From positions 372,001 through 436,000 of the forward strand of contig NZ_JAPELY010000003.1 of assembly GCF_026343295.1 (NCBI RefSeq): DNA of 64,000 bases, read 5' to 3'. Within the stretch, counting starts at the first letter, position 1, and the number at the start of each line of letters is the position of its first letter. Positions 17,993 to 25,953 of the stretch are shown here, piece after piece. The notes below the pieces were generated by a model. That model saw only the letters and a list, made by a program, of their open reading frames with translations, ran no database searches and was not told where the DNA came from. The DNA is from Streptomyces sp. NBC_00083. GTDB lineage: Bacteria > Actinomycetota > Actinomycetes > Streptomycetales > Streptomycetaceae. The translations under genes and the position numbers were made by a program.

Positions 17993-18133
17993 AATGTTAA
18001 GGTCCGAGCGGCAAATCGCAGATCAGTTCGCATCATTGATGCTTCGTCAAGAACGCCAGGACCGTTGGGACGACCCGGATCGCGCAAGGCGCCGGGATCT
18101 TCCGGAGGGTCGGCGCGGGGCCGGGGGGCCGGG

Positions 18134-19831
18134 GTGGATCAATTGCGTCGCACGCGGAAGTGGGCGGCTCTGGGTGCGGCGGCGACGCTCCTGCTCGCGG
18201 GGTGTACGGCCTCGCCGGCACGGCACGACGGTTCGGCGCGCGCACGGCCCGCCCCCTCCTACGGCACCGAGGACATCGACCGCCGGTCCCCGGACACCCT
18301 GCGCCGGGGCGGCACCCTGACGCTCGCCACCTCCCAGTGGGTCACCCAGTACAACGTGAACCAGGCCGCAGGCTCCCTGAGCGAGGCCTCCGAGATCGAC
18401 AGCCTCGTCGAGCCGGAGCTGTTCAACCGCGATGCCAAGGGCGTCCCGCACCCCAACCCCGCCTACCTCCAGTCCGCCTCCGTCACCACGGCCTCCCCGC
18501 AGACGGTCACCTACCGCCTGAACCCGCGGGCCCACTGGTCCGACGGAAAGCCGCTGAGCGTGGCCGACTTCGAGGCGCAGTGGCAGGCGCTCGGCCGGGG
18601 CGACGACCGGTACCTGGTGGCCGATCCCTCCGGCTACGACCAGATATCCCAAGTGCGTCAGGGCCGCGACGCGAGCGAGGTCCAGGTCGTCTTCCGCTCT
18701 CCTTACGCCGACTGGCAACGCCTGTTCGACCCGCTCTTCCCGGCATCCGCCACCAGTACGCCCGACCAGTTCAACAACGCCTGGCTCGGCCGGATCCCGG
18801 TCACGGCCGGGCCCTTCACGATCGCCTCGATGGACCCGACGACCCAGTCCGTCACCGCAGTCCCCGACCCCGCCTGGTGGGGCACTCGGGCCCGACTCGA
18901 CAAGGTCGTCTTCCGTACGCTGCTGCCGGCCGCGGCCCTCCAGGCCTACCTCAACGGCGAGCTCGACGCGGTCAACGCCGCCACGGCCGAGGCGTACCAA
19001 CAGCTGAAGCCGGCCCACGACAGCACCGTCCGCACCGGCTCCGCGTGGGACGAGGTGCACGTCAGCCTCAACGGCGCGGGCGGCCCGCTCCAGGACGTCG
19101 ACGTACGCCATGCGGTCCAACGCGCCGTGGACCGGGAGGCGTTGGCGAAGGTGGCGGCGGAGGGGCTGCCCATCGGCGTACCCCTGCTCGGCAACCACAT
19201 CTTCATGACCAACCAGCCCGGATACGCCGACAACTCGGGCGAGTTGGGCATCTTCGACCCTAAGGCGGCCGAGCGGCTCCTGGACCGGGCCGGGTGGAAG
19301 CCGGCGGGTTCCGGCAAGCCGCGCGTCAAGGCCGGACGGCCCCTGAAGCTGCGGTTCGTGATCGCGGAGTCCACCAACCGCCTCGGCCTCGACCTGGCCC
19401 AACTGCTCCAGCAGATGCTCGCCCAGGTCGGCATCGGGGTGGAGATACAGAAGGTCCCGGCCTCCGACTACAGCCCGAAATACCTCGACGTGGGCAACTT
19501 CGACCTCGCGATCTTCCGCTTCACCGACATGGCCTATCCCAGCCAGCTGCAGGCCGTCTACCGGCTGCCCCACGGCGCCCAGAGCTATCTCAACTACGGC
19601 CGGATCTCGGACGCCACCCTTGACGGTCTTCTCGGCGAGGCGTCCGCGACTCTTGATCGCGGGCGCGCCGCCCAGCTGTACAACGAGGCCGATGCGGAGA
19701 TCTGGAAACTCGGCCACGACGTCGAGCTCTACCAGCGGCCTCAGATGATGGCGGTCCGCAAGGGCCTCGCCAACTTCGGCGTACCAGGCCTCGGCGACAT
19801 CGACTTCGCGGCGGTCGGCTGGGAGAAATAG
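18134..19831 (+). CDS. Peptide-type ABC transporter substrate-binding lipoprotein (family 5)
   Basis: 565 residues. The lipobox LLLAGC puts the modified cysteine at residue 24. The mature protein follows the extracellular solute-binding family 5 pattern: RRGGTLTLATSQW at the N-terminus, the signature-like region EPELFNRDAKGVPHPNPAYL, and a C-terminal LYNEADAEIWKLGHDVELYQRP. It would capture a peptide or similar ligand outside the cell and deliver it to the divergently encoded permeases and fused ATPase. The GTG start at 18134 lacks a clear ribosome binding site; TTG at 18143 is possible. Confidence 0.9.
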   Translation: MDQLRRTRKWAALGAAATLLLAGCTASPARHDGSARARPAPSYGTEDIDRRSPDTLRRGGTLTLATSQWVTQYNVNQAAGSLSEASEIDSLVEPELFNRDAKGVPHPNPAYLQSASVTTASPQTVTYRLNPRAHWSDGKPLSVADFEAQWQALGRGDDRYLVADPSGYDQISQVRQGRDASEVQVVFRSPYADWQRLFDPLFPASATSTPDQFNNAWLGRIPVTAGPFTIASMDPTTQSVTAVPDPAWWGTRARLDKVVFRTLLPAAALQAYLNGELDAVNAATAEAYQQLKPAHDSTVRTGSAWDEVHVSLNGAGGPLQDVDVRHAVQRAVDREALAKVAAEGLPIGVPLLGNHIFMTNQPGYADNSGELGIFDPKAAERLLDRAGWKPAGSGKPRVKAGRPLKLRFVIAESTNRLGLDLAQLLQQMLAQVGIGVEIQKVPASDYSPKYLDVGNFDLAIFRFTDMAYPSQLQAVYRLPHGAQSYLNYGRISDATLDGLLGEASATLDRGRAAQLYNEADAEIWKLGHDVELYQRPQMMAVRKGLANFGVPGLGDIDFAAVGWEK

Positions 19832-19876
19832 CCCGGCCGTTGCAGCAATTGATGGAGCATCAGGACAGGGGTGCCA

Positions 19877-21151
19877 TCACCGTCGCCGACCGCTGAGCCA
19901 CCCCTCCTCGGTCCGTGCGGTGAGCGTGTCGAAGGCGAGCGCGGCCGACGCGAGCGTCACGTGATGGTGCCAGCCGCGGAACGAGCGGCCCTCGAAGTCC
20001 CCGAGCCCGAAGTCCGTCCGAAGCCTGTGCAGTCCTTCCGCGGACGCTCCGCGTAACTGCGCGAGGGCGATCGTCTCACCGAGGCGCCGGGTCGGCAGGT
20101 TGGTCAGCCAGTGGGCACGCGGCGTGGAACGGCCGTACGGCCACTCCGTGACCAGGTGGCGTGGCCGGGGCGCCTGCCGCGGCTGCTCTTCCGGCGAGTC
20201 CGGCCGGGGAAACGCGGGCCCGGAGGGGCGGTGGCGCAGTGCCGAACGGCGGCCTCCGCCTGCGTACAGCAGGGCCGGCGCGGACAGGAACTGCGAGCGT
20301 CGCATCCGGTCCGCCGTCCGGTCGTACCACGCGACCGCGGTGCGTTCGCCGCGCCGAGCCAGGTGCTCGGCGAACTCGGCCGCCGTCCCCCGAGCCGCGG
20401 GCGACGTCGCGTGCGACCGCGGAAGGGTAACCACGGTGCTCGGCGACACCTCGATCACATAGCCGTGGCCGCGGGCCTCGAGCCCTCTGAGCAGTGACTC
20501 CACGTCGTTCTCCGACCGCCAGTCGGCGAGGACCGGTTGTGGTGCCAGAAGCCACTCCTCGGCCATCTCGTCCAGCGCCTCGAGGACGTACCTCCAGCGC
20601 GGCCGGGAGCGCTCGCCCGCCGGAACATGGGCCTGTCTGCGCAGCAGGTCGTCCCGGTCCCAGCGCTGCGGCAGGAGGAGCCGCCAGTTCACCGGTACGC
20701 CCCCGCCCGTACCGACCAGCGAAATGGCGTACGACAGCTGGCAGTTGACGGTGCGCTGCCTGGACGGGGCGTACTGGCGTGCCACGCCGACGGTCCGGTC
20801 GCCGTTCTTGGCGAACACGACCTCGTCGACGGCCCAGGCCTCGGTGGGGGACACCGCGTTCGTCCGCTCGGCGATCCGCCTGCGCACCGGCGCCGAGTCC
20901 CACGGGCTCTGGTGCAGGAACTGCTGGAGTTGCTGTACGGCCCGGCGGCCGAGGACGTGCTCGGAGATTCTCGTCGGTGTCTTGCGGCCGGGCGCGTCCA
21001 GAAGCCCGCGCAGATACACCTCGCCCCAGCGCCGCTGGTCCGAGCGGGTCAGCGTGCCGAACAGGTCCTGGCAGTAGGAGGCGAAGTCGCCCGCTGCGAG
21101 CGGCGCTTGGCGCCCACGGGCTTCTTCGGCGAGCTGAAGGATGGACGACAC
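19877..21151 (-). CDS. IS701 family transposase homologue
   Basis: 424 residues of the DDE transposase type. Recognisable segments are the catalytic-Asp region AWAVDEVVFAKNGDRTVGVARQ, the second acidic region VLADWRSENDV, and the C-terminal DFEGRSFRGWHHHVTLASA. No terminal inverted repeats or target duplication are evident at either side, and the full reading frame is intact, so this may be a stand-alone, domesticated copy rather than a mobile insertion sequence. The start at 21151 is a GTG. Several residues differ from the common IS701 form (DE in place of DD in the first motif). Confidence 0.75.
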   Translation of the reverse strand: MSSILQLAEEARGRQAPLAAGDFASYCQDLFGTLTRSDQRRWGEVYLRGLLDAPGRKTPTRISEHVLGRRAVQQLQQFLHQSPWDSAPVRRRIAERTNAVSPTEAWAVDEVVFAKNGDRTVGVARQYAPSRQRTVNCQLSYAISLVGTGGGVPVNWRLLLPQRWDRDDLLRRQAHVPAGERSRPRWRYVLEALDEMAEEWLLAPQPVLADWRSENDVESLLRGLEARGHGYVIEVSPSTVVTLPRSHATSPAARGTAAEFAEHLARRGERTAVAWYDRTADRMRRSQFLSAPALLYAGGGRRSALRHRPSGPAFPRPDSPEEQPRQAPRPRHLVTEWPYGRSTPRAHWLTNLPTRRLGETIALAQLRGASAEGLHRLRTDFGLGDFEGRSFRGWHHHVTLASAALAFDTLTARTEEGWLSGRRR

Positions 21152-21280
21152 GGTGCCCCCGGAGGTGTCCTGAACGATCGTCGACGCCGGAGCCCCGGCA
21201 GGGGCTCAGCGGAAGAGACAGGTCATCGCCCCGTCTCCCCCCTCGGTCGACTCGGCGATTCGGCAAAATTCAACACGGCC

Positions 21281-21298
21281 AGTCAAGTTGAGTCAAGT
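21281..21298. repeat. Direct repeat AGTCAAGT with 10-bp period
   Basis: AGTCAAGT at 21281-21288 and 21291-21298 are in phase on one face of the helix, upstream of the transposase homologue. They may be a regulator half-site pair. Confidence 0.35.
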
Positions 21299-21520
21299 AG
21301 CTTGTAAAGCAGACGGGTTGAGGATGCCGTGGGGGTCGCCGGGGAGCGGGAGGGAGCGGAAGCGGGTCGCAGGCGAGGGGGGAGGGGTGGGGAGCGTGTG
21401 GGGAGGCGTTGAGCCGGCGCAGGCCGAGGTGCGTGCGGCGCGGGCCGACCGCTGGTTCAGTAAGTCGGGGCGAGGGCGAGCGACCGCGTCACGGCGCTGG
21501 TGTGAGGGCGGTGCCCGGTG

Positions 21521-22570
21521 TCACGGCGTCGGTGCGACAGCGAGTGCCCGCGTCACGAAGTCGGCCAGCTGGTCGCGTCCTTCGCCGGGTGAGAGCGCTT
21601 CCAGCGCGTCGACGGCGGCCTTGGCGTGTCGGTCGGCCAGGGCGAACGACTCCTCGATCGCCCCCGACGCCCGCAGGATCGCCGTCAGCGCGGCCAGTGC
21701 CCCGGCCGGCTCCTCCGGCTCCGTCAGGCAGTCCTCGATCGCGCGCCGGGTGGGGGCGTCGGCGTCGCGGTGGGCGAGGACGACCGGCAGCACCGGCCGG
21801 CCGTTCCGGATGTCGCTCGTCGGCGCCTTGCCCGTGCAGTCCGGGTCGCTGGTGTAGGGCAGCAGATCGTCGTGCACCTGGAAGGCGACCCCGAGATGAT
21901 TCGCGTACGCGACCAACGCGGCAAGCTCGGCCGGGTCGCCCCCGCCCAGGATGCCGCCGACCTCGCACGCGGCACGGAACAGCGCCGCCGTCTTGAGCCG
22001 GACCATTTCCAGGTAGGGGTCCACATCGAACACCCGCTGTCCGGCGAGCCGCGCCTCCAGGCTCTGGCCCCGGCACAGGTCCATCCCGGCCCGTGCGATC
22101 GCGCCGACCGCCGTCACCACACGGTCGGCGGGAACGCCCAGGTCGCGGCAGTGGGTGAGGGACTCGAAGAGCGAGAAGAGGAGCAGGTCGCCCGCGACGA
22201 TGGCCTCGCCGGTCCCGTACCTGTGGTGTGCGGCGGGACGCCCCCGGCGCACCGTGTCCTCGTCGATGATGTCGTCGTGGATCAGACTGCCGACGTGCCC
22301 GAACTCCGCGGCGACCGCCGCTGGGAGCGCTCTCAGCGGATCGCCGCCGACGGCTCGCGTGCTCGCCAGTAGCAGACTGGGCCTGAGCAGTTTGCCCACC
22401 GGCAACAGCGAGTGGCGGCACACCTCGTCGAGCCCGGCCCGGCCGGCGGGCCAGCGTTCTTCGAGCTCCCTGACCACGGCGTCGCGCAGCGCGAAACCCG
22501 ACTTGAAACCCGACTTGAAACCCGGCGCGAACGCCTCCGGTGCCGTACGAGACGCTGCGATGTCGGTCAT
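21521..22570 (-). CDS. Polyprenyl (trans-prenyl) diphosphate synthase
   Basis: 349 residues of the all-helical E-type prenyltransferase fold, which condenses isopentenyl diphosphate with allylic diphosphates. The first aspartate-rich motif is intact (SLIHDDIIDEDTVRRGRP), as is GKLLRPSLLLAS. The second motif reads FQVHDDLLPYTSD, so the last Asp of DDxxD is replaced by Pro, followed by the usual GKAPTSD loop. The N-terminus carries a short repeat (GFKSGFKSGF) from a 12-bp duplication. No terpene cyclase lies nearby, so chain length and product are undefined. The ATG at 22570 is the family-like start. Confidence 0.88.
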   Translation of the reverse strand: MTDIAASRTAPEAFAPGFKSGFKSGFALRDAVVRELEERWPAGRAGLDEVCRHSLLPVGKLLRPSLLLASTRAVGGDPLRALPAAVAAEFGHVGSLIHDDIIDEDTVRRGRPAAHHRYGTGEAIVAGDLLLFSLFESLTHCRDLGVPADRVVTAVGAIARAGMDLCRGQSLEARLAGQRVFDVDPYLEMVRLKTAALFRAACEVGGILGGGDPAELAALVAYANHLGVAFQVHDDLLPYTSDPDCTGKAPTSDIRNGRPVLPVVLAHRDADAPTRRAIEDCLTEPEEPAGALAALTAILRASGAIEESFALADRHAKAAVDALEALSPGEGRDQLADFVTRALAVAPTP

Positions 22571-23025
22571 GTTGCCGAGTCCCGTCTGTAAGCGCCGGCC
22601 GCTCAAGACCGCGGTACGGCATGCGTAGGGCATTCTCCCCGACCGCCGCCGACATCGGCGGGAATGGCCACCGACATCACTACGCGCGGCGCCCGACTCA
22701 CCGGACGCGGGCCGTGCCGCACGCCATGGGCCCCGGGCCGGGTGCGATCCGTCTCCCGCTGCTGCCGGGTACCACTCCGGCCCTCGTGGACGCCGGTCCG
22801 ATCCCGGTCGTCCACCATGTGCACACCCAGTTGGCCCGGCCCGGCCGTACGGGGCCTGAAGTGTCACCCACCGGTCTCGCCCCCCCCACGGACCGCCCGC
22901 GAGCCCGGCCGTCGGAGGCGAGGTACGCCCCGGCCGGCCACGGCCCCGAGACGACGGTGATGGCTACGGCGGCGACGCGACACCGCGAACCCGATCACGG
23001 GGACCACGCACGCCACCGACGGCAC
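22571..23025. other. Intergenic region, 455 bases
   Basis: Lies between the ROK regulator stop and the polyprenyl synthase start, both on the minus strand. It must hold the synthase promoter. A short palindrome, CCGCCGA-ca-TCGGCGG, lies at 22646-22661. No coding region with convincing composition is seen. Confidence 0.5.
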
Positions 23026-24270
23026 CTACTCGTAGGCGAGCGGGTCGGCGACGATCCGGCGTACGACGCGGGCAGCCGCTCCCCGGGCCGCGTCCCCCGC
23101 CAGGGACGACGCGCGCACGCGCCTGCTCTCCGGGGGCCAGAGTCCGGACACGGCCCGACGCGACAGCTCGCCGTCCACAGCGGGCGCGAGCCACGGCAGC
23201 AACGTGCGGTAGATCCCGCCGAGGACGACCGCCTGCGGGTCGAGGAGGTTGACCGCACCGGACAGGGCGATGCCCAGGCTGCGCCCGGCGTCGGCGAGCG
23301 CGCCGAGAGCGCTCTCGTCGTCCGCCCGCGCCCGGTGTTCCAGCTCCAGGACGCCTGCCGCACCGGCGTCCGCGTCGATTCCCGCCGCCCGCAGCAGCGC
23401 CAGCTGGCCCGCGTACTGCTCGAGGCAGCCGCGCGAACCGCAACGGCACTCGGGGCCCTCCGGGTCCACCGGTGTGTGCCCGATCTCGCCGGCGAAACCG
23501 TGCGCGCCGCGCAGCAGTTCGCCGCCGACCACGACCGCCCCGCCCACGCCGATCTCCCCGCTCAGATAGAGGAAGTGGCCGACACGCCTCTCAGGGCGGC
23601 CGAACCACAGCTCGGCCAGTGCCGCGAGGTTGGCCTCGTTGTCGGAAGTCACTTCAGGGGCGCGGGAGTTGGGCCGCACCTCGCGCAGGGCCGCCCTGAA
23701 AAGGTCCTCCGCGTCGACTGCCTTCCAGCCCAGATTGGGGGCCTGTCGCACGGCGCCCCCGGAGACCAGGCCCGGCAGCGCCAGCTCCACGCCTACCGGA
23801 TGCAGACTCTGCTCGGCCGCCGAGTCCAGGGCGCGCGCGGCGATCCGGGCCGCCCGGCCCAGTACGGCCGTCGGCGGCTCGCTCCGGTTGTCGAGGTACT
23901 CGGTGAGCCGCACGCGATCGGTGCCCGCGAGGTCCATCACGCACACCGCGACGTAGTCGACGTTGATCTCGACCCCGACCCCCGCCGGACCGCTGCGCGC
24001 CGGGGTCAGCATGGTGCCGGGCCGTCCGGCCTGCCCGCTGAACGACTTGCCCGACTCGGTGAGGAACCCGCCCCGGATCAGCTGATCGGCGAGCGAGGAC
24101 ACCGCGGCCCGGGTCAGACCGGTACGGGCGGCGGCGCCGGCCCGGCTGAGAGCGCTCTCGTCGTACACGGCGCGCAGCACGAGGCTGAGGTTGTGCCGGC
24201 GCACGGTGTCCTTGTCCGCCTTGGGCGCGAGCGGTGCGGTTCGGCGGGGCGCGGTCGCGTGGTCGTCCAT
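23026..24270 (-). CDS. ROK family transcriptional regulator
   Basis: 414 residues. An N-terminal winged helix (NLSLVLRAVYDESALSRAG, GLTRAAVSSLADQLI) precedes a ROK sugar-kinase-like domain. The zinc-binding signature is GHTPVDPEGPECRCGSRGCL. The glycine-rich phosphate-binding segments are degenerate, as expected of a regulator rather than a kinase. It likely senses a sugar or sugar phosphate. The ATG has GGAGGT four bases upstream. Two copies of GAGAGCGCTCTC lie inside the gene and two more lie 55 and 120 bp upstream, so this palindrome could be an autoregulatory operator. Confidence 0.85.
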   Translation of the reverse strand: MDDHATAPRRTAPLAPKADKDTVRRHNLSLVLRAVYDESALSRAGAAARTGLTRAAVSSLADQLIRGGFLTESGKSFSGQAGRPGTMLTPARSGPAGVGVEINVDYVAVCVMDLAGTDRVRLTEYLDNRSEPPTAVLGRAARIAARALDSAAEQSLHPVGVELALPGLVSGGAVRQAPNLGWKAVDAEDLFRAALREVRPNSRAPEVTSDNEANLAALAELWFGRPERRVGHFLYLSGEIGVGGAVVVGGELLRGAHGFAGEIGHTPVDPEGPECRCGSRGCLEQYAGQLALLRAAGIDADAGAAGVLELEHRARADDESALGALADAGRSLGIALSGAVNLLDPQAVVLGGIYRTLLPWLAPAVDGELSRRAVSGLWPPESRRVRASSLAGDAARGAAARVVRRIVADPLAYE

Positions 24271-25098
24271 GTCACCTCCGAGCCTAATCCCAGCTGGGCG
24301 TACGAGGGCCCGGAGCGGGTCGGTGAGAGCGCTCTCCGCGGCGCGGGCGGTGAGGTGGAGCGGTGCCGGCCCTCGTCCGTCGGCTGGGTGAGAGCGCTCT
24401 CATGGTGCTGTGGGCGGGAGCAGTGGCCAAGCGGGGGCCGCGCCGCGGGCGGGGGCGTAGGGCAGGGGCGGTGGGCAGGCGTGGCGGGCGGCATCGCCTG
24501 CCCAGCCGCGCTGCCCGCCCGCACCTCGCGCCCTCCTGGCCGGGCCCGGCGCGCAGTGCACCCACGAGACCGGCTTCGCCCGCCGGACTGGGCCGGCACC
24601 GCTGGGGCGCCCGCCCGCAAGGCCGGGCCCGGCGCGCAGCGCACCCACGCGCCCGGTCCCGCCTGCTCGCCCGGCCCGGCCCGCCAGACCCGCGTCACCC
24701 GGCTCGCCCGCCCCTGCCAGCCGACGGTCCACGACGCGCGTCTGACCGGACCGGCCCACCAGAGCCGACCGGGCGGCCCCGTCCGCCAGACCCGCCCCGC
24801 CCCTCCGACCGGATCGCCCCGCCAAACCCGACCCCGCCTCGCCCGCCGAACCCGCCCCCGCCGAACCCGCCCCCGCGCGGCCTGACCCCTGCCTCACCGT
24901 TCCACCCGTCGTGGGCGACCTGGTGAAATGCGGAGCCGTCGCTTACCGGAGCATGGCTCTTTCTTGCCCTTGCTTTTCTTTTCGCGTGATCACGCACCGG
25001 ACATTTGCGAGCCCCCTCCCAAAGCGCCCGCCCCTCAATTCCACGCTATTGGGAGAAGGTTGACCTGTTCGGAGGCGAGCGAGAAGTGACTCGCCAGT
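24271..25098. other. Long intergenic region with palindromes and GC-rich repeats
   Basis: 828 bases between the divergent ROK and oxygenase genes. GAGAGCGCTCTC occurs at 24325-24336, and within the perfect 14-mer TGAGAGCGCTCTCA at 24389-24402. From about 24430 to 24900 the DNA is extremely C-rich on the plus strand, with short CCCGCC-type repeats and a 36-bp direct repeat. Open frames across it give Ala/Gly/Arg/Pro-only proteins and are not believable. AT-rich sequence near 24950-25010 may be the promoter of the oxygenase gene. Confidence 0.5.
24538..24656. repeat. 36-bp direct repeat pair
   Basis: A 36-bp unit beginning GGCCGGGCCCGGCGCGCAG lies at 24538-24573 and again at 24621-24656 with three mismatches. 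It lies in non-coding, C-rich DNA. Confidence 0.65.
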
Positions 25099-25782
25099 AT
25101 GGTCGGCCGCATGCCCCCCATTCGTCCGGCGCTCCCGGTCCTTCCTTATCGCAAGCCCAAACTCGGCCGGGATTACTGGGTGTTGGACGATGTGCTGCCC
25201 AACATCGACGAGGTGAGGGCGCGGTGCGTGGCCAAGAGCGACTGGGTCGAGGGATATCCGTACAAGCCCGAGTCATGGCCGGGCCTGCGGGCCATGCCCG
25301 GTCTCCTGCCGGCCGAGCTGGCCCGCGTCGAGCGCCTGGTCAAGGCCAACACCGGGGCGAAGGAGCTGTGGCAGGCCACCGCGCCGGGCGGCGCGACCCT
25401 CAATCACAATTGCATCCAGGTCGTCGGCGCCGGCGAGAGCGAGCCGCGCCCGCACACCGATTCCCGGGCGCTGTGCCGCTACGCGGCGGTGCTCTACCTC
25501 GGCCCGCAGGCCCCCAAGGACTGCGGCACCAGTTTCTTCCGGCAGAGCCTGCCCGGCGGAGTGCTCGGTGGCAACATGGTGACCGCACCCCACAACAACC
25601 TCGTCGAAGCGCTCGGTACGCGCTTCGTGCCGCCGGATTCCTTCACCGAGGATGTGCGTGTCGCACACCGCTACAACCGGCTGCTGCTCTATACCGCCAA
25701 CACCATGCACAGCGCGACCGGCTACTGCGGAACCACCATCGAGGACAAGCGGATGACCGCCGTCTTCTTCTGGATGGCCTAG
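25099..25782 (+). CDS. DUF6445-like protein, probable 2-oxoglutarate/Fe(II) oxygenase fold
   Basis: 227 residues. The likely iron-binding motif HxD is in SEPRPHTDSRAL and a distal histidine lies in NTMHSATGY, the spacing expected of a double-stranded beta-helix hydroxylase. Conserved-looking text includes VLDDVLPNIDEVRARC near the N-terminus. The closest description I can give is the DUF6445 / prolyl-hydroxylase-like group; substrate unknown. ATG codons at 25099 and 25111 are both possible, and neither has a clear ribosome binding site. The phospholipase C gene follows after 171 bp. Confidence 0.65.
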   Translation: MVGRMPPIRPALPVLPYRKPKLGRDYWVLDDVLPNIDEVRARCVAKSDWVEGYPYKPESWPGLRAMPGLLPAELARVERLVKANTGAKELWQATAPGGATLNHNCIQVVGAGESEPRPHTDSRALCRYAAVLYLGPQAPKDCGTSFFRQSLPGGVLGGNMVTAPHNNLVEALGTRFVPPDSFTEDVRVAHRYNRLLLYTANTMHSATGYCGTTIEDKRMTAVFFWMA

Positions 25783-25953
25783 GCGACCACAGAAACTCCA
25801 CAACGTGCGGTGCCCGCTGCCACATGCGGTTCCTGTTCGTTTGACGTACTGCTGAGTGTCACAGTGACGACATGGGGGCTTTCGCGGCCCTGGGTGTTCT
25901 TGATACACCCCTCTCGCCCCCCTGTTCCCTCACGCTTGCAGAGGCCCCCACTC

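Noticed and set aside
19832..21310. Complete insertion sequence around the transposase homologue
   Set aside because: No matching terminal inverted repeats or flanking direct repeats could be found by eye.
22540..24885. 781-codon plus-strand frame over the ROK gene and the C-rich intergenic region
   Set aside because: Antisense to ROK; the remainder is Pro/Arg/Ala low-complexity sequence.
25819..25953. Pho box upstream of phospholipase C
   Set aside because: Only fragments such as GTTC occur; the 11-bp direct-repeat structure is missing.
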